From Dehalococcoidia bacterium (GTDB lineage Bacteria; Chloroflexota; Dehalococcoidia; SZUA-161): DNA of 64,000 bases. The notes below the pieces were generated by a model that searched no databases, had not been told where the DNA came from, and worked only from the letters and a program-made list of their open reading frames with translations. Below are positions 18,556 to 25,667 of this stretch, in pieces. Position 1 is the first letter of the stretch. Each line of letters starts with the position of its first letter. Location of the stretch: NCBI GenBank assembly GCA_030619685.1, contig JAUXAX010000001.1, positions 68,496 through 132,495 of the forward strand, written 5' to 3'. The position numbers were made by a program, and so were the translations under genes.

Positions 18556-19062
18556 TTTTCATCGGAGGCTGAGAGCCGCTCATGCTGGTCTTTCAACCCG
18601 TTTTCTCGTTCATAGGGTACTGGCCTGACGTATTGGGGGCTATGTCCACGTACCCGCTTAATGTCGGGTAGCAGAAGATGATCATGCAGTGGCGAATGGC
18701 GTGGACTGCCGCACTCCCCTCTACACTCTCAGCCCGACATATAAGTCCTTGATCTTATGAAACTGCAAAGCGGACTTTCGGACTTAGCATTATCCTTCAT
18801 AGCAGCTTCAATCGAATCAGATAGTCCATACCACGCTGCAATCTCGCGGACTGCTACTCGCCTGCCGCTCTTGTCAAGTTCACCAATTGAATGAGATTAG
18901 AGTAGGATTGCGTTGTACTCGCGTCAAACTTTGCGGGTTCTAGCCACACAAAAACCACGAATATATAAGGCAAGCTGGTGTCAAGGTGTACGTCTTCGTT
19001 CCAGGAAAGGATGAGGCGAAATACGAGAGAGGTACGTTGGGGGCAAGTGTTAGTGCGTAGGC

Positions 19063-19442
19063 GTGTCTATAAAAGCTCTCAAGCCGCTCTCGGGCTCTCT
19101 CAACAGCTCAGTAGCAATTGGGCGAGGTCTACTCTGTAGGAGTTGGCCTTTTTGACCATGTCTGACCTTCCCGCTTGGGGAAGAGAGTCAATCTATGCTG
19201 AGAGCGAGCTGGCACTTTTAACCCACGCTATGTGCCCTTAGGTGGGGGCTGGAATCATCGAGGAAACGAAGAATATCCTCGCGCCAATATCTCCTATCAC
19301 CGCGGTCGCCAACGCGGTAGAACTTCAGTATACCTTTATCGCTCCACCGCCTTACGCTGCAGATGCTAACCTGCAAGAGGTCTGCTACCTGCTGAACTGT
19401 CATCATCCTTTCCTGATTTATCTCTGTCATAGTTCGCTGCAT
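19063..19442 (-). pseudogene. Truncated copy of the HTH (MerR/excisionase-like) regulator
   Basis: The intact part (19442-19218, 74 codons) encodes a winged-helix DNA-binding domain (MMTVQQVADLLQVSICSVRRW) very similar to residues 1-75 of the protein at 20548-20982. A TAA follows HSVG, yet the DNA beyond it, down to about 19063, still aligns with the C-terminal half of the intact copy. Shared tracts include GTGCCAGCTCGC, CCCCAAGC-GGGAAGG and a stretch encoding TELL-RE-ES. The copy is therefore a decayed duplicate that may still make a bare DNA-binding domain. Confidence 0.75.
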
Positions 19443-19824
19443 AATTCACTCCTTGTCCTAATCTCGATGCAGTAGTATCAGACCGATATCAACTACGACC
19501 ATGAGATCGTAGCCTGAATCATAGACGCCTACATCTCTATAGTAGGGTACTACTGCATGCTCATATACTAGCAGACCTATCATTAAGTATGCAATAGTTC
19601 TTCTGGGTAATCGCTGATGGGAAGATAGTACTGGAGACAGCCGAAAGGATGTGAGGTAGTGGTTGTGGCTTCGGGTTGGTACCCCTGTTTGCTTCTCTCA
19701 GATGCTCCGCTTGTACCTCACGAAGCCGGCTTCACCTATTTGGGGGCATTGCACATTTCGCCAGAAAGTGCGGCTAGGGAGGACTGTTGGCATCTGCTCG
19801 TAGCAGGCACTATTAGGATCAGGA
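19443..19824. other. Intergenic region between HTH remnant and response regulator
   Basis: The stretch contains a compact folded element (19467-19558, listed separately). Its segments GTAGTATCA-x-CCG and TGGGTA-ATAGTA resemble the region upstream of the intact HTH gene, so part of it looks duplicated with the gene. I see no coding sequence in it. Confidence 0.5.
19467..19558. ncRNA. Potential three-arm structured element upstream of the HTH remnant
   Basis: Perfect 11-base arms ATGCAGTAGTA (19467-19477) and TACTACTGCAT (19548-19558) enclose about 70 bases that hold two inner inverted repeats: CTACGA/TCGTAG (19493-19498 and 19507-19512) and CCTAC/GTAGG. The set could fold as a three-way junction. 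It lies 25 bases upstream of the HTH remnant start. It does not match a tRNA or an integron attC site. It could be a leader structure, a small RNA or a mobile-element footprint. Confidence 0.35.
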
Positions 19825-20523
19825 TTAGCCTGATTTCGCCAGGAAGTATCCTATGCTAGGTTTGCTAAGGACAAGCTGTGGGTGGCTGGGGTCTGCTTCC
19901 AGTTTCTCCCGCAGGCGCCTGATATGAACCCTGAGGCTGTCTACAGCCCCGGGATAGGCCTCACCCCACGCTTGCTCGACAAGGCTGGAGTAGCTTGCCA
20001 CATCACCTCCAGCTCTCATCAAGTGGTGAATGATATGAGCTTCGATGCCGGTGAGGTTTATCTCCTTTTTTCCATACAAAAGCTGGCGTGTGAGGGGATT
20101 AAAGCTCAGTGAGCCCAGAGTGAGGGGTTGCTCTTCAGCAAAATGGTCCCTATCGCGTATCCTAGCCTTTACCCGCGCCAGGAGCTCGAGCTGTCCGCAG
20201 GGCTTGACTACGTAATCGTCTGCCCCCCACTCCAGCCCTTTAACCATATCGGCTTCCTCGGCCCTTACGGTGAGGACAATAATGGGTATAGAGGAGAAGA
20301 GGCGGATCTGCTTCAACACCTCGAAGCCGCTGATATCGGGAAGCTCAAGATCAAGAATGACGATATCGGGATCCTCGCTCTCCGCCAACTCTATCCCTTT
20401 CTTTCCCATGTAGGTGGATACCAACTGGGCCTCAGGCCAGTGCATCTGGAAGGCCAGGGAAATAGACTCCACGACCTCTGGGTTGTCTTCAACAATCAGC
20501 GCCTTTACAATTCTCTCTTTCAC
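19825..20523 (-). CDS. OmpR/PhoB-type response regulator
   Basis: The 232-residue protein has a receiver domain with acidic residues VEDN (11-14), phospho-acceptor D58 (ILDLELPD), and the conserved Lys in DDYVVKP. A winged-helix DNA-binding domain occupies about residues 130-230 (SLRVHIRRLREKLE). It starts 25 bases after the intact HTH gene, so the two are probably co-transcribed. No histidine kinase gene is in the window, so it is an orphan here. Targets are unknown. Confidence 0.9.
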   Translation of the reverse strand: MKERIVKALIVEDNPEVVESISLAFQMHWPEAQLVSTYMGKKGIELAESEDPDIVILDLELPDISGFEVLKQIRLFSSIPIIVLTVRAEEADMVKGLEWGADDYVVKPCGQLELLARVKARIRDRDHFAEEQPLTLGSLSFNPLTRQLLYGKKEINLTGIEAHIIHHLMRAGGDVASYSSLVEQAWGEAYPGAVDSLRVHIRRLREKLEADPSHPQLVLSKPSIGYFLAKSG

Positions 20524-20547
20524 AATTAGCCCTTCCAGATCAAGATT

Positions 20548-20982
20548 CTATTTGCTAGTCAGCCGCTTAAGTGTATTGTCTGCTTTGCTGTAATCCATAG
20601 ATGTGTCTACAAGTGCTCTTGATCTGCTCTCGAGCTCTCTCGGTAACTCAGCTGCGGCTAAACGAGTTTTATTTCGCAAGAGCTGGCCTTTTGCGCCACC
20701 TCTTGCCTTCTTGCTTGGGGCAGAAAGTCTATCCCCGATGGGGCGAACTGGCACCTTCTCACCCATGGTGTCTGCTCCTGAGCCAGAGCTGGATTCCTCT
20801 AGGAAACGGAGAACATCCTTGAGTTGATATCTCATATCGCCGCGGCCGCCTACGCGGTAGAACTTCAGCACTCCTTTGCGACTCCAGCGCCCGACGGTGC
20901 ACACGCTGACTTGCAAGAAGTCAGCTACCTGCCGGGCAGTCATCAGGCTCTCGACCTGAGTCTGCTTCACACGTTCTTCCAT
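20548..20982 (-). CDS. HTH DNA-binding protein (excisionase/MerR-like domain), intact copy
   Basis: The 144-residue protein has an N-terminal HTH_17-type domain (MTARQVADFLQVSVCTVGRW, then FYRVGGRGDMRYQLKDVLRFLEES) and a basic, Ser-rich C-terminal tail of about 70 residues of unknown role. The same domain is found in phage excisionases and small transcription factors; the response regulator downstream favours transcription control. A truncated paralogue lies at 19063-19442. The ribosome binding site GGGGGG is partly inside a small inverted repeat (CCCTG/CAGGG at 20993-21007), which might limit translation. Confidence 0.8.
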   Translation of the reverse strand: MEERVKQTQVESLMTARQVADFLQVSVCTVGRWSRKGVLKFYRVGGRGDMRYQLKDVLRFLEESSSGSGADTMGEKVPVRPIGDRLSAPSKKARGGAKGQLLRNKTRLAAAELPRELESRSRALVDTSMDYSKADNTLKRLTSK

Positions 20983-20992
20983 ATTCGATCCC

Positions 20993-21007
20993 CCCTGCGT
21001 TTCAGGG
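20993..21007 (-). promoter_or_regulatory. Small hairpin overlapping the HTH gene ribosome binding site
   Basis: CCCTG (20993-20997) and CAGGG (21003-21007) flank a five-base loop. On the mRNA the G-rich ribosome binding site of the HTH gene would pair within it. Confidence 0.25.
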
Positions 21008-21419
21008 ATTAGGCTTATCTTACGTGTCCATCCAGTAGAAGAGGCTTCGTAGTATCAATCCGTGGGACTTCCCTATGAAAGCCTTCCTTGGCATCTGTGA
21101 GAAGACTAGCACAGCCGCAATTGCGTAAACAATGACCCATTTGGGTATTCTTTGATAGGAAAATAGTAACGCTGAGTACTAAAGCGAAGAGTTGTGCAGC
21201 ACCCGTGGGCAACTGTTAGATCGTGACAGCAAGATAACGCAGCCGTGGTTTGGGGAACTCTTTAGTTGCTTTATGTCAAGTTAAGTACTCTACCCTGCTG
21301 AGAGACCGCCTGCCCGAAATGTAATAACTTTTTAAGCTTTTTCGTATTCATTTTATGACTTCTTCATCACCAGCTTGCTACTATAGTTGGTGTACAACCT
21401 CTTGGGTAACGGCTTTTCG

Positions 21420-21448
21420 TTGCCCTATCTATCCCCTTCTGCTATCAT
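21420..21448 (+). promoter_or_regulatory. Promoter of the redox island
   Basis: TTGCCC at 21420-21425 and TATCAT at 21443-21448 are separated by 17 bases. Transcription would start near 21455, with AAGGAGG at 21467-21473 before the ATG at 21478. Confidence 0.55.
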
Positions 21449-21477
21449 ATTCGAAAGCGAGTAATCAAGGAGGCGAA

Positions 21478-21717
21478 ATGAGCACCAAAGAGGTCAAGAT
21501 CTACTCGACCCCAACCTGACCGTTTTGTAAGATAGCCAAGAGTTTCTTGGATGCCAACAACATTCCCTATCAAGACCTCAATGTGGCCGAGGACAAAGCA
21601 GCCCGCGAGGAGATGATCAGCAAGTCGGGTGCCATGTCAGTACCAGTGATCGAAATCGACGGCGAGATCCTAGTCGGCTTCAATGAGGCACAGTTGAAAG
21701 AGAAGCTGGGTCTGTAA
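21478..21717 (+). CDS. Selenocysteine-containing glutaredoxin (in-frame TGA, UxxC active site)
   Basis: The reading frame from ATG 21478 to TAA 21715-21717 encodes 79 residues only if the TGA at 21517-21519 (codon 14) is read as selenocysteine. The site reads TPT-U-PFCK, exactly where glutaredoxins have TPTCPFCK, so selenium replaces the attacking cysteine. The rest is a full glutaredoxin fold with the cis-Pro block MSVPVIEIDG and a C-terminal GF-E-LKEKLGL helix. A stem-loop fits a bacterial SECIS element 16 bases after the TGA. AAGGAGG precedes the start. A thioredoxin-reductase-like gene follows at 27 bases and probably reduces it. A standard gene caller would miss or split this gene. selA/B/C/D are not in the window. 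Confidence 0.9.
21536..21550 (+). promoter_or_regulatory. Bacterial SECIS-like stem-loop for the glutaredoxin TGA
   Basis: CCAAG (21536-21540) and CTTGG (21546-21550) form a perfect five-base stem with loop AGTTT. The loop starts 21 bases after the TGA and has G among its first two bases, which fits the known bacterial SECIS layout (apical loop roughly 16-37 bases downstream, G near its 5-prime side). It lies inside the coding sequence, as bacterial elements do. Confidence 0.65.
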
Positions 21718-21743
21718 ACGAGATCAACCCCAGGTAATAGATT

Positions 21744-22652
21744 ATGTATGAGCTAATTATCGTCGGTGCAGGTCCGGCGGGTATGACGGCAGCAGTCTAC
21801 GCTGCCAGGAAGAGAATAAATACCCTTCTCCTGAGCAAAGACCTGGGAGGTCAACCCCTGTGGACAGCAGGCATCGAGAACTACATGGGATTCCAGTTTA
21901 TCGAAGGCCCTGAGCTAATGCTGAAATTTGAGGAGCAGGTGAAGCAATTCCCTATAGAGCAGGAAATCGGTCAAGGAGCAGTAGCCCTATCCCGCGGAGA
22001 TGGAGAATTTGAGATCAGAACAGACAAGGATGAGAGCTATCAAGCGAAGGCAGTGATAATAGCTAGTGGAAAGCGTCCCCGCCAGCTTAATGTACCTGGT
22101 GAGGATAATCTGAAAGGGAGGGGCGTAAGCTACTGCGCGATCTGCGATGGCCCTCTCTTCGCCGATGAGAGGATAGCGGTGATTGGCGGTGGCAACTCTG
22201 CGCTGGAAGCTGCTGACGACATGGTCAAGATAGCCGAGCATGTCTATTTGGTCTCCACGACCCCGCTCACCGGGGACCAGATACTTATTGACAGAGCAAA
22301 AGATGCCGCCAGCCTGACTATTTTCCTGGAACACGAGGTGGTGGCGATAGAGGGCTCGAGCCGTGTGGAAGGAATCAGAATCAGGGACTTGAAAAGCGGC
22401 GAGGAGAGGAAGATCGATGTTGGAGCCGTCTTTGTCGAGATCGGCCTTATCCCCAACTCAGACTTTGCCAAAGGCATAACCAAGCTCAATGAATTCGATG
22501 AGATTGAGGTAAACTGCGCTTGTGAGACAGGGATACCGGGACTATATGCTGCTGGAGATGTAACCAACGTCCCGGAGAAACAGATCGTGGTCGCTGCTGG
22601 GGAAGGGGCCAAGGCAGCTCTGGGTGCTCACCACTATCTACAGAGGCTTTAA
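21744..22652 (+). CDS. Thioredoxin-reductase-like flavoprotein with unusual pyridine-nucleotide site
   Basis: The 302-residue protein has the FAD motif GAGPAG (8-13), the redox disulfide CAIC (C131, C134) and the second dinucleotide motif GGGNSALEAA near 148-157, the layout of low-molecular-weight thioredoxin reductases. Where NADPH-dependent enzymes carry HRRxxxR to hold the 2-prime phosphate, this protein reads VSTTPLTGDQ. It may prefer NADH or another donor. It follows the selenocysteine glutaredoxin by 27 bases in the same direction, so that protein is its likely partner. The ATG at 21744 is the only sensible start before the FAD motif. The family call is secure; the cofactor is inferred. 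Confidence 0.9.
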   Translation: MYELIIVGAGPAGMTAAVYAARKRINTLLLSKDLGGQPLWTAGIENYMGFQFIEGPELMLKFEEQVKQFPIEQEIGQGAVALSRGDGEFEIRTDKDESYQAKAVIIASGKRPRQLNVPGEDNLKGRGVSYCAICDGPLFADERIAVIGGGNSALEAADDMVKIAEHVYLVSTTPLTGDQILIDRAKDAASLTIFLEHEVVAIEGSSRVEGIRIRDLKSGEERKIDVGAVFVEIGLIPNSDFAKGITKLNEFDEIEVNCACETGIPGLYAAGDVTNVPEKQIVVAAGEGAKAALGAHHYLQRL

Positions 22653-22665
22653 GGAGGTTGCCAAG

Positions 22666-23151
22666 ATGGGTATCTTTTTCTCAGGCAGGGAGCTCATCAA
22701 TACTGCCCTCGGTATTGAGCGAAATGGGGCCGTATTCTACGATTCCCTGGTTGATTCGACCAGAGATGTCACCGTCCAGGGGACCTATAAGTACCTGGCA
22801 GACATGGAGAGAGAGCATATTAAGATCTTCCAGAATATGCTTGGCTCAGTCGGCGATTATCAGCCACCGGAGACACTTACCGAAGAGTATGACTCTTATC
22901 TGAAAGCGCTGATCAGCTCCTTTGTTTTCACCGATGACCAAATTGCCCATGACATGGCGCGGAAAGTGAGCAGCGACGTCGAGGCTATTCAGATCGCCCT
23001 CGGCGCAGAGAAGGACTCGATCTTGTTCTACTCTGAGATGCGAGACCTCGTTCGTACGTCAGACCGTGAAGTAGTAAATAAGATAATCGAAGAAGAGAAG
23101 GCTCACATGAGGCAGCTTTCGGATCTCAAGAAAAGTCTGAGCACGCAGTAG
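22666..23151 (+). CDS. Rubrerythrin-like ferritin-superfamily protein without rubredoxin domain
   Basis: The 161-residue protein has two repeats of the ferritin-like diiron pattern. E18 is followed by ERE-H51 (MEREHIKIF) in the first half, and AEKDSILFY is followed by EEEKAH in the second. Rubrerythrins use such a centre to reduce peroxide; this one lacks the usual C-terminal rubredoxin domain and would need an external rubredoxin, such as that encoded at 24111-24806. I chose ATG at 22666 because AAGGAGG precedes it; an in-frame ATG at 22624 lies within the upstream gene. It belongs to the oxygen-defence island. Confidence 0.85.
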   Translation: MGIFFSGRELINTALGIERNGAVFYDSLVDSTRDVTVQGTYKYLADMEREHIKIFQNMLGSVGDYQPPETLTEEYDSYLKALISSFVFTDDQIAHDMARKVSSDVEAIQIALGAEKDSILFYSEMRDLVRTSDREVVNKIIEEEKAHMRQLSDLKKSLSTQ

Positions 23152-23226
23152 AGAATCTCGATGAAAAGAGAAATCCATGAAGTTTTGGAGCAACTTTAGT
23201 TTCGGGAGCAGAAGGAGGTAATCACG

Positions 23227-23349
23227 ATGGCAGTTGCGAAGGAGGGCGAAAAGTACCGGTGCAATGTTTGCGGCAACGAGGTAACGGTGACCAAGGTTGG
23301 CGGTGGTACACTTGTCTGCTGCGATGAGGAGATGGAGCTAATCAAATAG
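23227..23349 (+). CDS. dsr: Desulforedoxin
   Basis: This 40-residue protein is shorter than most gene callers accept. It has the desulforedoxin metal set, C12-x2-C15 and the adjacent pair C31-C32, in the order YRCNVCGNE then LVCCDEEM. The family binds one iron per chain in a dimer; the same domain forms the N-terminus of class I superoxide reductases, but no reductase domain follows here. GAAGGAGG precedes the ATG. Its place between the rubrerythrin-like and superoxide dismutase genes supports a role as an electron donor in oxygen defence. Confidence 0.85.
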   Translation: MAVAKEGEKYRCNVCGNEVTVTKVGGGTLVCCDEEMELIK

Positions 23350-23422
23350 GAAATTACAAGCTTCTTGTGGTTAGCAACCCTCAATAAGGGAAGCAAAATA
23401 GGCCACGAATAGGGAGGGGAGA

Positions 23423-24001
23423 ATGGCGTACACTGCTAAAGACTACAGCAGCTTAATCGGGATGGAGGGTTTCAGCGAGACATTGCTCAATAATCACTTC
23501 ACCCTCTATCAGGGCTATGTAACCAACACTAATAAGTTATTGGATACACTCGCTGCCATGCTCAAGGATGACAAGGTTGGAACCCCAGAATATGCCGAAT
23601 TAAAGCGGCGGTTGGGTTTCGAGTTCAACGGCATGCGACTCCATGAGTACTATTTCGAGAACCTCGGGGGCAAAGGGACGCTTGACAAATCGGGCAAGCT
23701 GGGCAAAAAGCTAGCCGAGGAGTTTGGTGGCTACGAGAATTGGGAAAAGGATTTCAGAGCCACCGCTACGATAAGAGGCATCGGTTGGACCATCCTATAC
23801 CAGGACAACCTGCCCGGCAGGCTTATAAACCAGTGGATCAACGAGCATGAGACCGGTCACCTTGCAGGCTGTACCCCCATCCTGGTGCTGGATGTTTTCG
23901 AGCATGCCTTCATGATCGACTACGGGCTCAAGCGAGCCGACTACATTACAGCCTTCTTCAACAATATCAACTGGAGTGCAGCGGAAGCTAGCCTGAGGTG
24001 A
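23423..24001 (+). CDS. sodB: Iron/manganese superoxide dismutase
   Basis: The 192-residue protein carries all four metal ligands of Fe/Mn superoxide dismutase: H25 (NNHFTLY), H74 (RLHEYYF), D157 and H161 within DVFEHAF. It has no signal peptide, so it acts in the cytoplasm. Two features differ from the commonest forms: RLHEYYFENL replaces the usual HNLFF block, and LDVFEHAF replaces DVWEHAY. GAGGGGAG precedes the ATG. Iron versus manganese cannot be settled from sequence. It sits in the oxygen-defence island after desulforedoxin. Confidence 0.93.
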   Translation: MAYTAKDYSSLIGMEGFSETLLNNHFTLYQGYVTNTNKLLDTLAAMLKDDKVGTPEYAELKRRLGFEFNGMRLHEYYFENLGGKGTLDKSGKLGKKLAEEFGGYENWEKDFRATATIRGIGWTILYQDNLPGRLINQWINEHETGHLAGCTPILVLDVFEHAFMIDYGLKRADYITAFFNNINWSAAEASLR

Positions 24002-24110
24002 AGGCATCCATCGCCAAGATGAACTTGTTGTCATAGGTACCCGAGAGCAGCTGCGAACCATAGAAGGTTCAACTTAGGTGGTCGTTATTGTTGAACAAGA
24101 AAGGTGAGAG

Positions 24111-24806
24111 ATGGACCTCAAAGCGTTACGTCCAATAAGCTATGGCCTGTATATAATAGGCTCCAGAAAAGGAGACAGGATCAACGGTCAGATTGCCAAC
24201 ACGGTAATTCAAGTCTGCTCTGAACCACCAACTATTTCCGTTGCCATCAACAAAGGGAACCTCACCCACGAATTCATCAAGGATAGCAGAGTCTTTGCGG
24301 TTTCGGTACTGTGCCAGGATGCCCCGCTGAGCTTGATAGGCAAATTCGGATTCAAATCGGGAAGAGACTCAGACAAGTTCGATGGGGTCAACTACAAACT
24401 GGGTGAAACCAAAGCGCCTATAGTCCTGGAGCATGCCGTAGCCTATATGGAAGCTAAGGTGGTTAATGAGGTAGATGTGGGAACACATACTATCTTCATA
24501 GGCGAGCTTGTTGATGCCGAGGTTCTGACTGAAGACGAGCCAATGACTTATGCCCATTATCATCAGGTCAAGCGAGGTACTACCCCAAAGACAGCGCCAT
24601 CATATATCGAAGAGAAGACCACGGAAAAGGGAGGAGATATTAGAATGGCGAAATACAAGTGCTCCGTTTGCGGCTATGTCTATGCTCCTGAGAAAGGCGA
24701 TCCGGAGAGCGATATCGCGCCGGGTACCCCCTTCGAGGAACTGCCCGAAGGTTGGGTATGTCCAGTCTGTGGAGCAAGCAAGGACGCGTTTGAAAAGGAG
24801 GAATAA
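24111..24806 (+). CDS. hrb: High-molecular-weight rubredoxin (flavin reductase domain plus rubredoxin)
   Basis: The 231-residue protein has an N-terminal flavin-reductase-like FMN domain (residues 1-160, with [19 protein letters not shown]) and a C-terminal rubredoxin with C184, C187, C217 and C220. This is the architecture of high-molecular-weight rubredoxin, which in acetogens passes electrons from NAD(P)H to flavodiiron protein or rubrerythrin. A GGAGGAG site precedes an in-frame ATG at 24645, so a free 53-residue rubredoxin may also be made. The gene lies 109 bases after the dismutase. No flavodiiron protein gene is visible in the window. Confidence 0.9.
   Translation: MDLKALRPISYGLYIIGSRKGDRINGQIANTVIQVCSEPPTISVAINKGNLTHEFIKDSRVFAVSVLCQDAPLSLIGKFGFKSGRDSDKFDGVNYKLGETKAPIVLEHAVAYMEAKVVNEVDVGTHTIFIGELVDAEVLTEDEPMTYAHYHQVKRGTTPKTAPSYIEEKTTEKGGDIRMAKYKCSVCGYVYAPEKGDPESDIAPGTPFEELPEGWVCPVCGASKDAFEKEE
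24630..24647 (+). promoter_or_regulatory. Internal ribosome binding site and start for a free rubredoxin
   Basis: GGAGGAG at 24630-24636 lies eight bases before an in-frame ATG (24645-24647) at codon 179 of the high-molecular-weight rubredoxin gene. Translation from it would give MAKYKC and a complete 53-residue rubredoxin. Confidence 0.5.
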
Positions 24807-24911
24807 TCACGAGAAGAGGCGCAAAGACAATCCTGGCAAGGTCACGTGGAAAGCAAGTGATTTGACAGTTGAGCTAATATAGTCCTAGGGTATATCTAAG
24901 GCCAGGGTCTA

Positions 24912-24923
24912 TGAATTGATTCA
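24912..24923. promoter_or_regulatory. Short palindrome before the Crp/Fnr gene
   Basis: TGAAT and ATTCA flank a two-base centre directly upstream of the start codon at 24930. It could be an autoregulatory operator for the Crp/Fnr protein, but it is short and not a match to the FNR or CRP consensus. Confidence 0.25.
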
Positions 24924-24929
24924 AAAGAG

Positions 24930-25595
24930 ATGGCTATCGATGTAGAGCTTCTGAAATCCATCCCCTATTTTTCTGATCTCAGCCCTGCTGAGCTTGATTC
25001 GATCAAGGAGTTCATCTTCGAGAGGACTTCTGAGAGTGGAGACTTGATCCTACTTGAAGGTGAGCCCGCAGAGGCGATGTATTTTGTTGCCTCCGGCGTA
25101 GTGAAGGCGTTCAAGACCTCCGCTGATGGCAAAGAGCAGATTCTCAACTTCGTACGTCCTGGTGAGCCTTTTAATGACGTGCCTGTCTTTGACGGCGGGC
25201 CAAACCCTGCAAGTGTCCAAGCCATGGGGCCTGTTGTTCTCTACGGGATCAGAAACAGCGACCTTGCGGTCATTCTCCGGGATCACCCACAAGTATCCTT
25301 GAATGTGACCCGTGTGCTGTCCCAGCAGGTAAGACATCTGGTGTCGCTTGTGGAAGACCTGTCCTTCAGACACGTTATAGCCAGGGTAGCCAAGATACTT
25401 CTGGAGTACGCCAGTGATGGGACAGGGCCTAAGCCCAAGCTGACGCAGCAGGAGATGGCTGCCATTGCTGGTACCGCACGGGAGATGGTCGGACGGTCGC
25501 TCAAGTCCCTGGAGGATGAAGGGGTAATCAGGTTAGAGCGCCAACGAGTCGTGATTACAGATAAGGAAGCGCTCAGAGAAATCGCGGAGAGGTAA
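24930..25595 (+). CDS. Crp/Fnr-family transcriptional regulator
   Basis: The 221-residue protein has an N-terminal cyclic-nucleotide-binding-type beta barrel (residues 10-125, with LLEGEPAEAMYFVASGVVKAF) and a C-terminal winged helix (QQEMAAIAGTAREMVGRSLKSLEDEGVI). It lacks the N-terminal cysteine cluster of Fnr and the full RxS cAMP motif of Crp. A redox, CO or other small-molecule effector is possible. Its place at the end of the oxygen-defence genes suggests it controls them. No strong ribosome binding site precedes the ATG (AAAAGAG only). Confidence 0.9.
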   Translation: MAIDVELLKSIPYFSDLSPAELDSIKEFIFERTSESGDLILLEGEPAEAMYFVASGVVKAFKTSADGKEQILNFVRPGEPFNDVPVFDGGPNPASVQAMGPVVLYGIRNSDLAVILRDHPQVSLNVTRVLSQQVRHLVSLVEDLSFRHVIARVAKILLEYASDGTGPKPKLTQQEMAAIAGTAREMVGRSLKSLEDEGVIRLERQRVVITDKEALREIAER

Positions 25596-25667
25596 GTGTT
25601 TGAGACAAAGGTCGCAGACAGCCAGCATACTCGGGTCTTAAGATGATTATGGTGGAGGCGGGTAGCA

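Larger units (their letters stand above)
18392..19062. other. Gene-free region upstream of the acyl-CoA dehydrogenase
   Basis: This stretch holds the dehydrogenase promoter and a short palindrome near its 5-prime leader. From about 18560 to 19062 I see no gene, repeat or RNA; the open frames are short and rich in stops. Confidence 0.55.
20983..21477. other. Divergent intergenic region between HTH gene and selenocysteine glutaredoxin gene
   Basis: The left third shares short tracts with the region upstream of the HTH remnant, consistent with a duplication. The right end carries the glutaredoxin promoter at 21420-21448. I see no gene in the 495 bases. Confidence 0.55.

Noticed and set aside
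19467..19558. tRNA gene or integron attC site
   Set aside because: The fold has two inner arms, not three, and lacks a T-loop and anticodon layout; the core sites of attC are not present.
21478..21519. A short truncated frame ending at TGA 21517-21519, i.e. a broken glutaredoxin gene
   Set aside because: The downstream frame is intact to 21717 and the stop sits exactly at the catalytic Cys position, with a SECIS-like hairpin after it. A random nonsense mutation at that codon is less likely than recoding.
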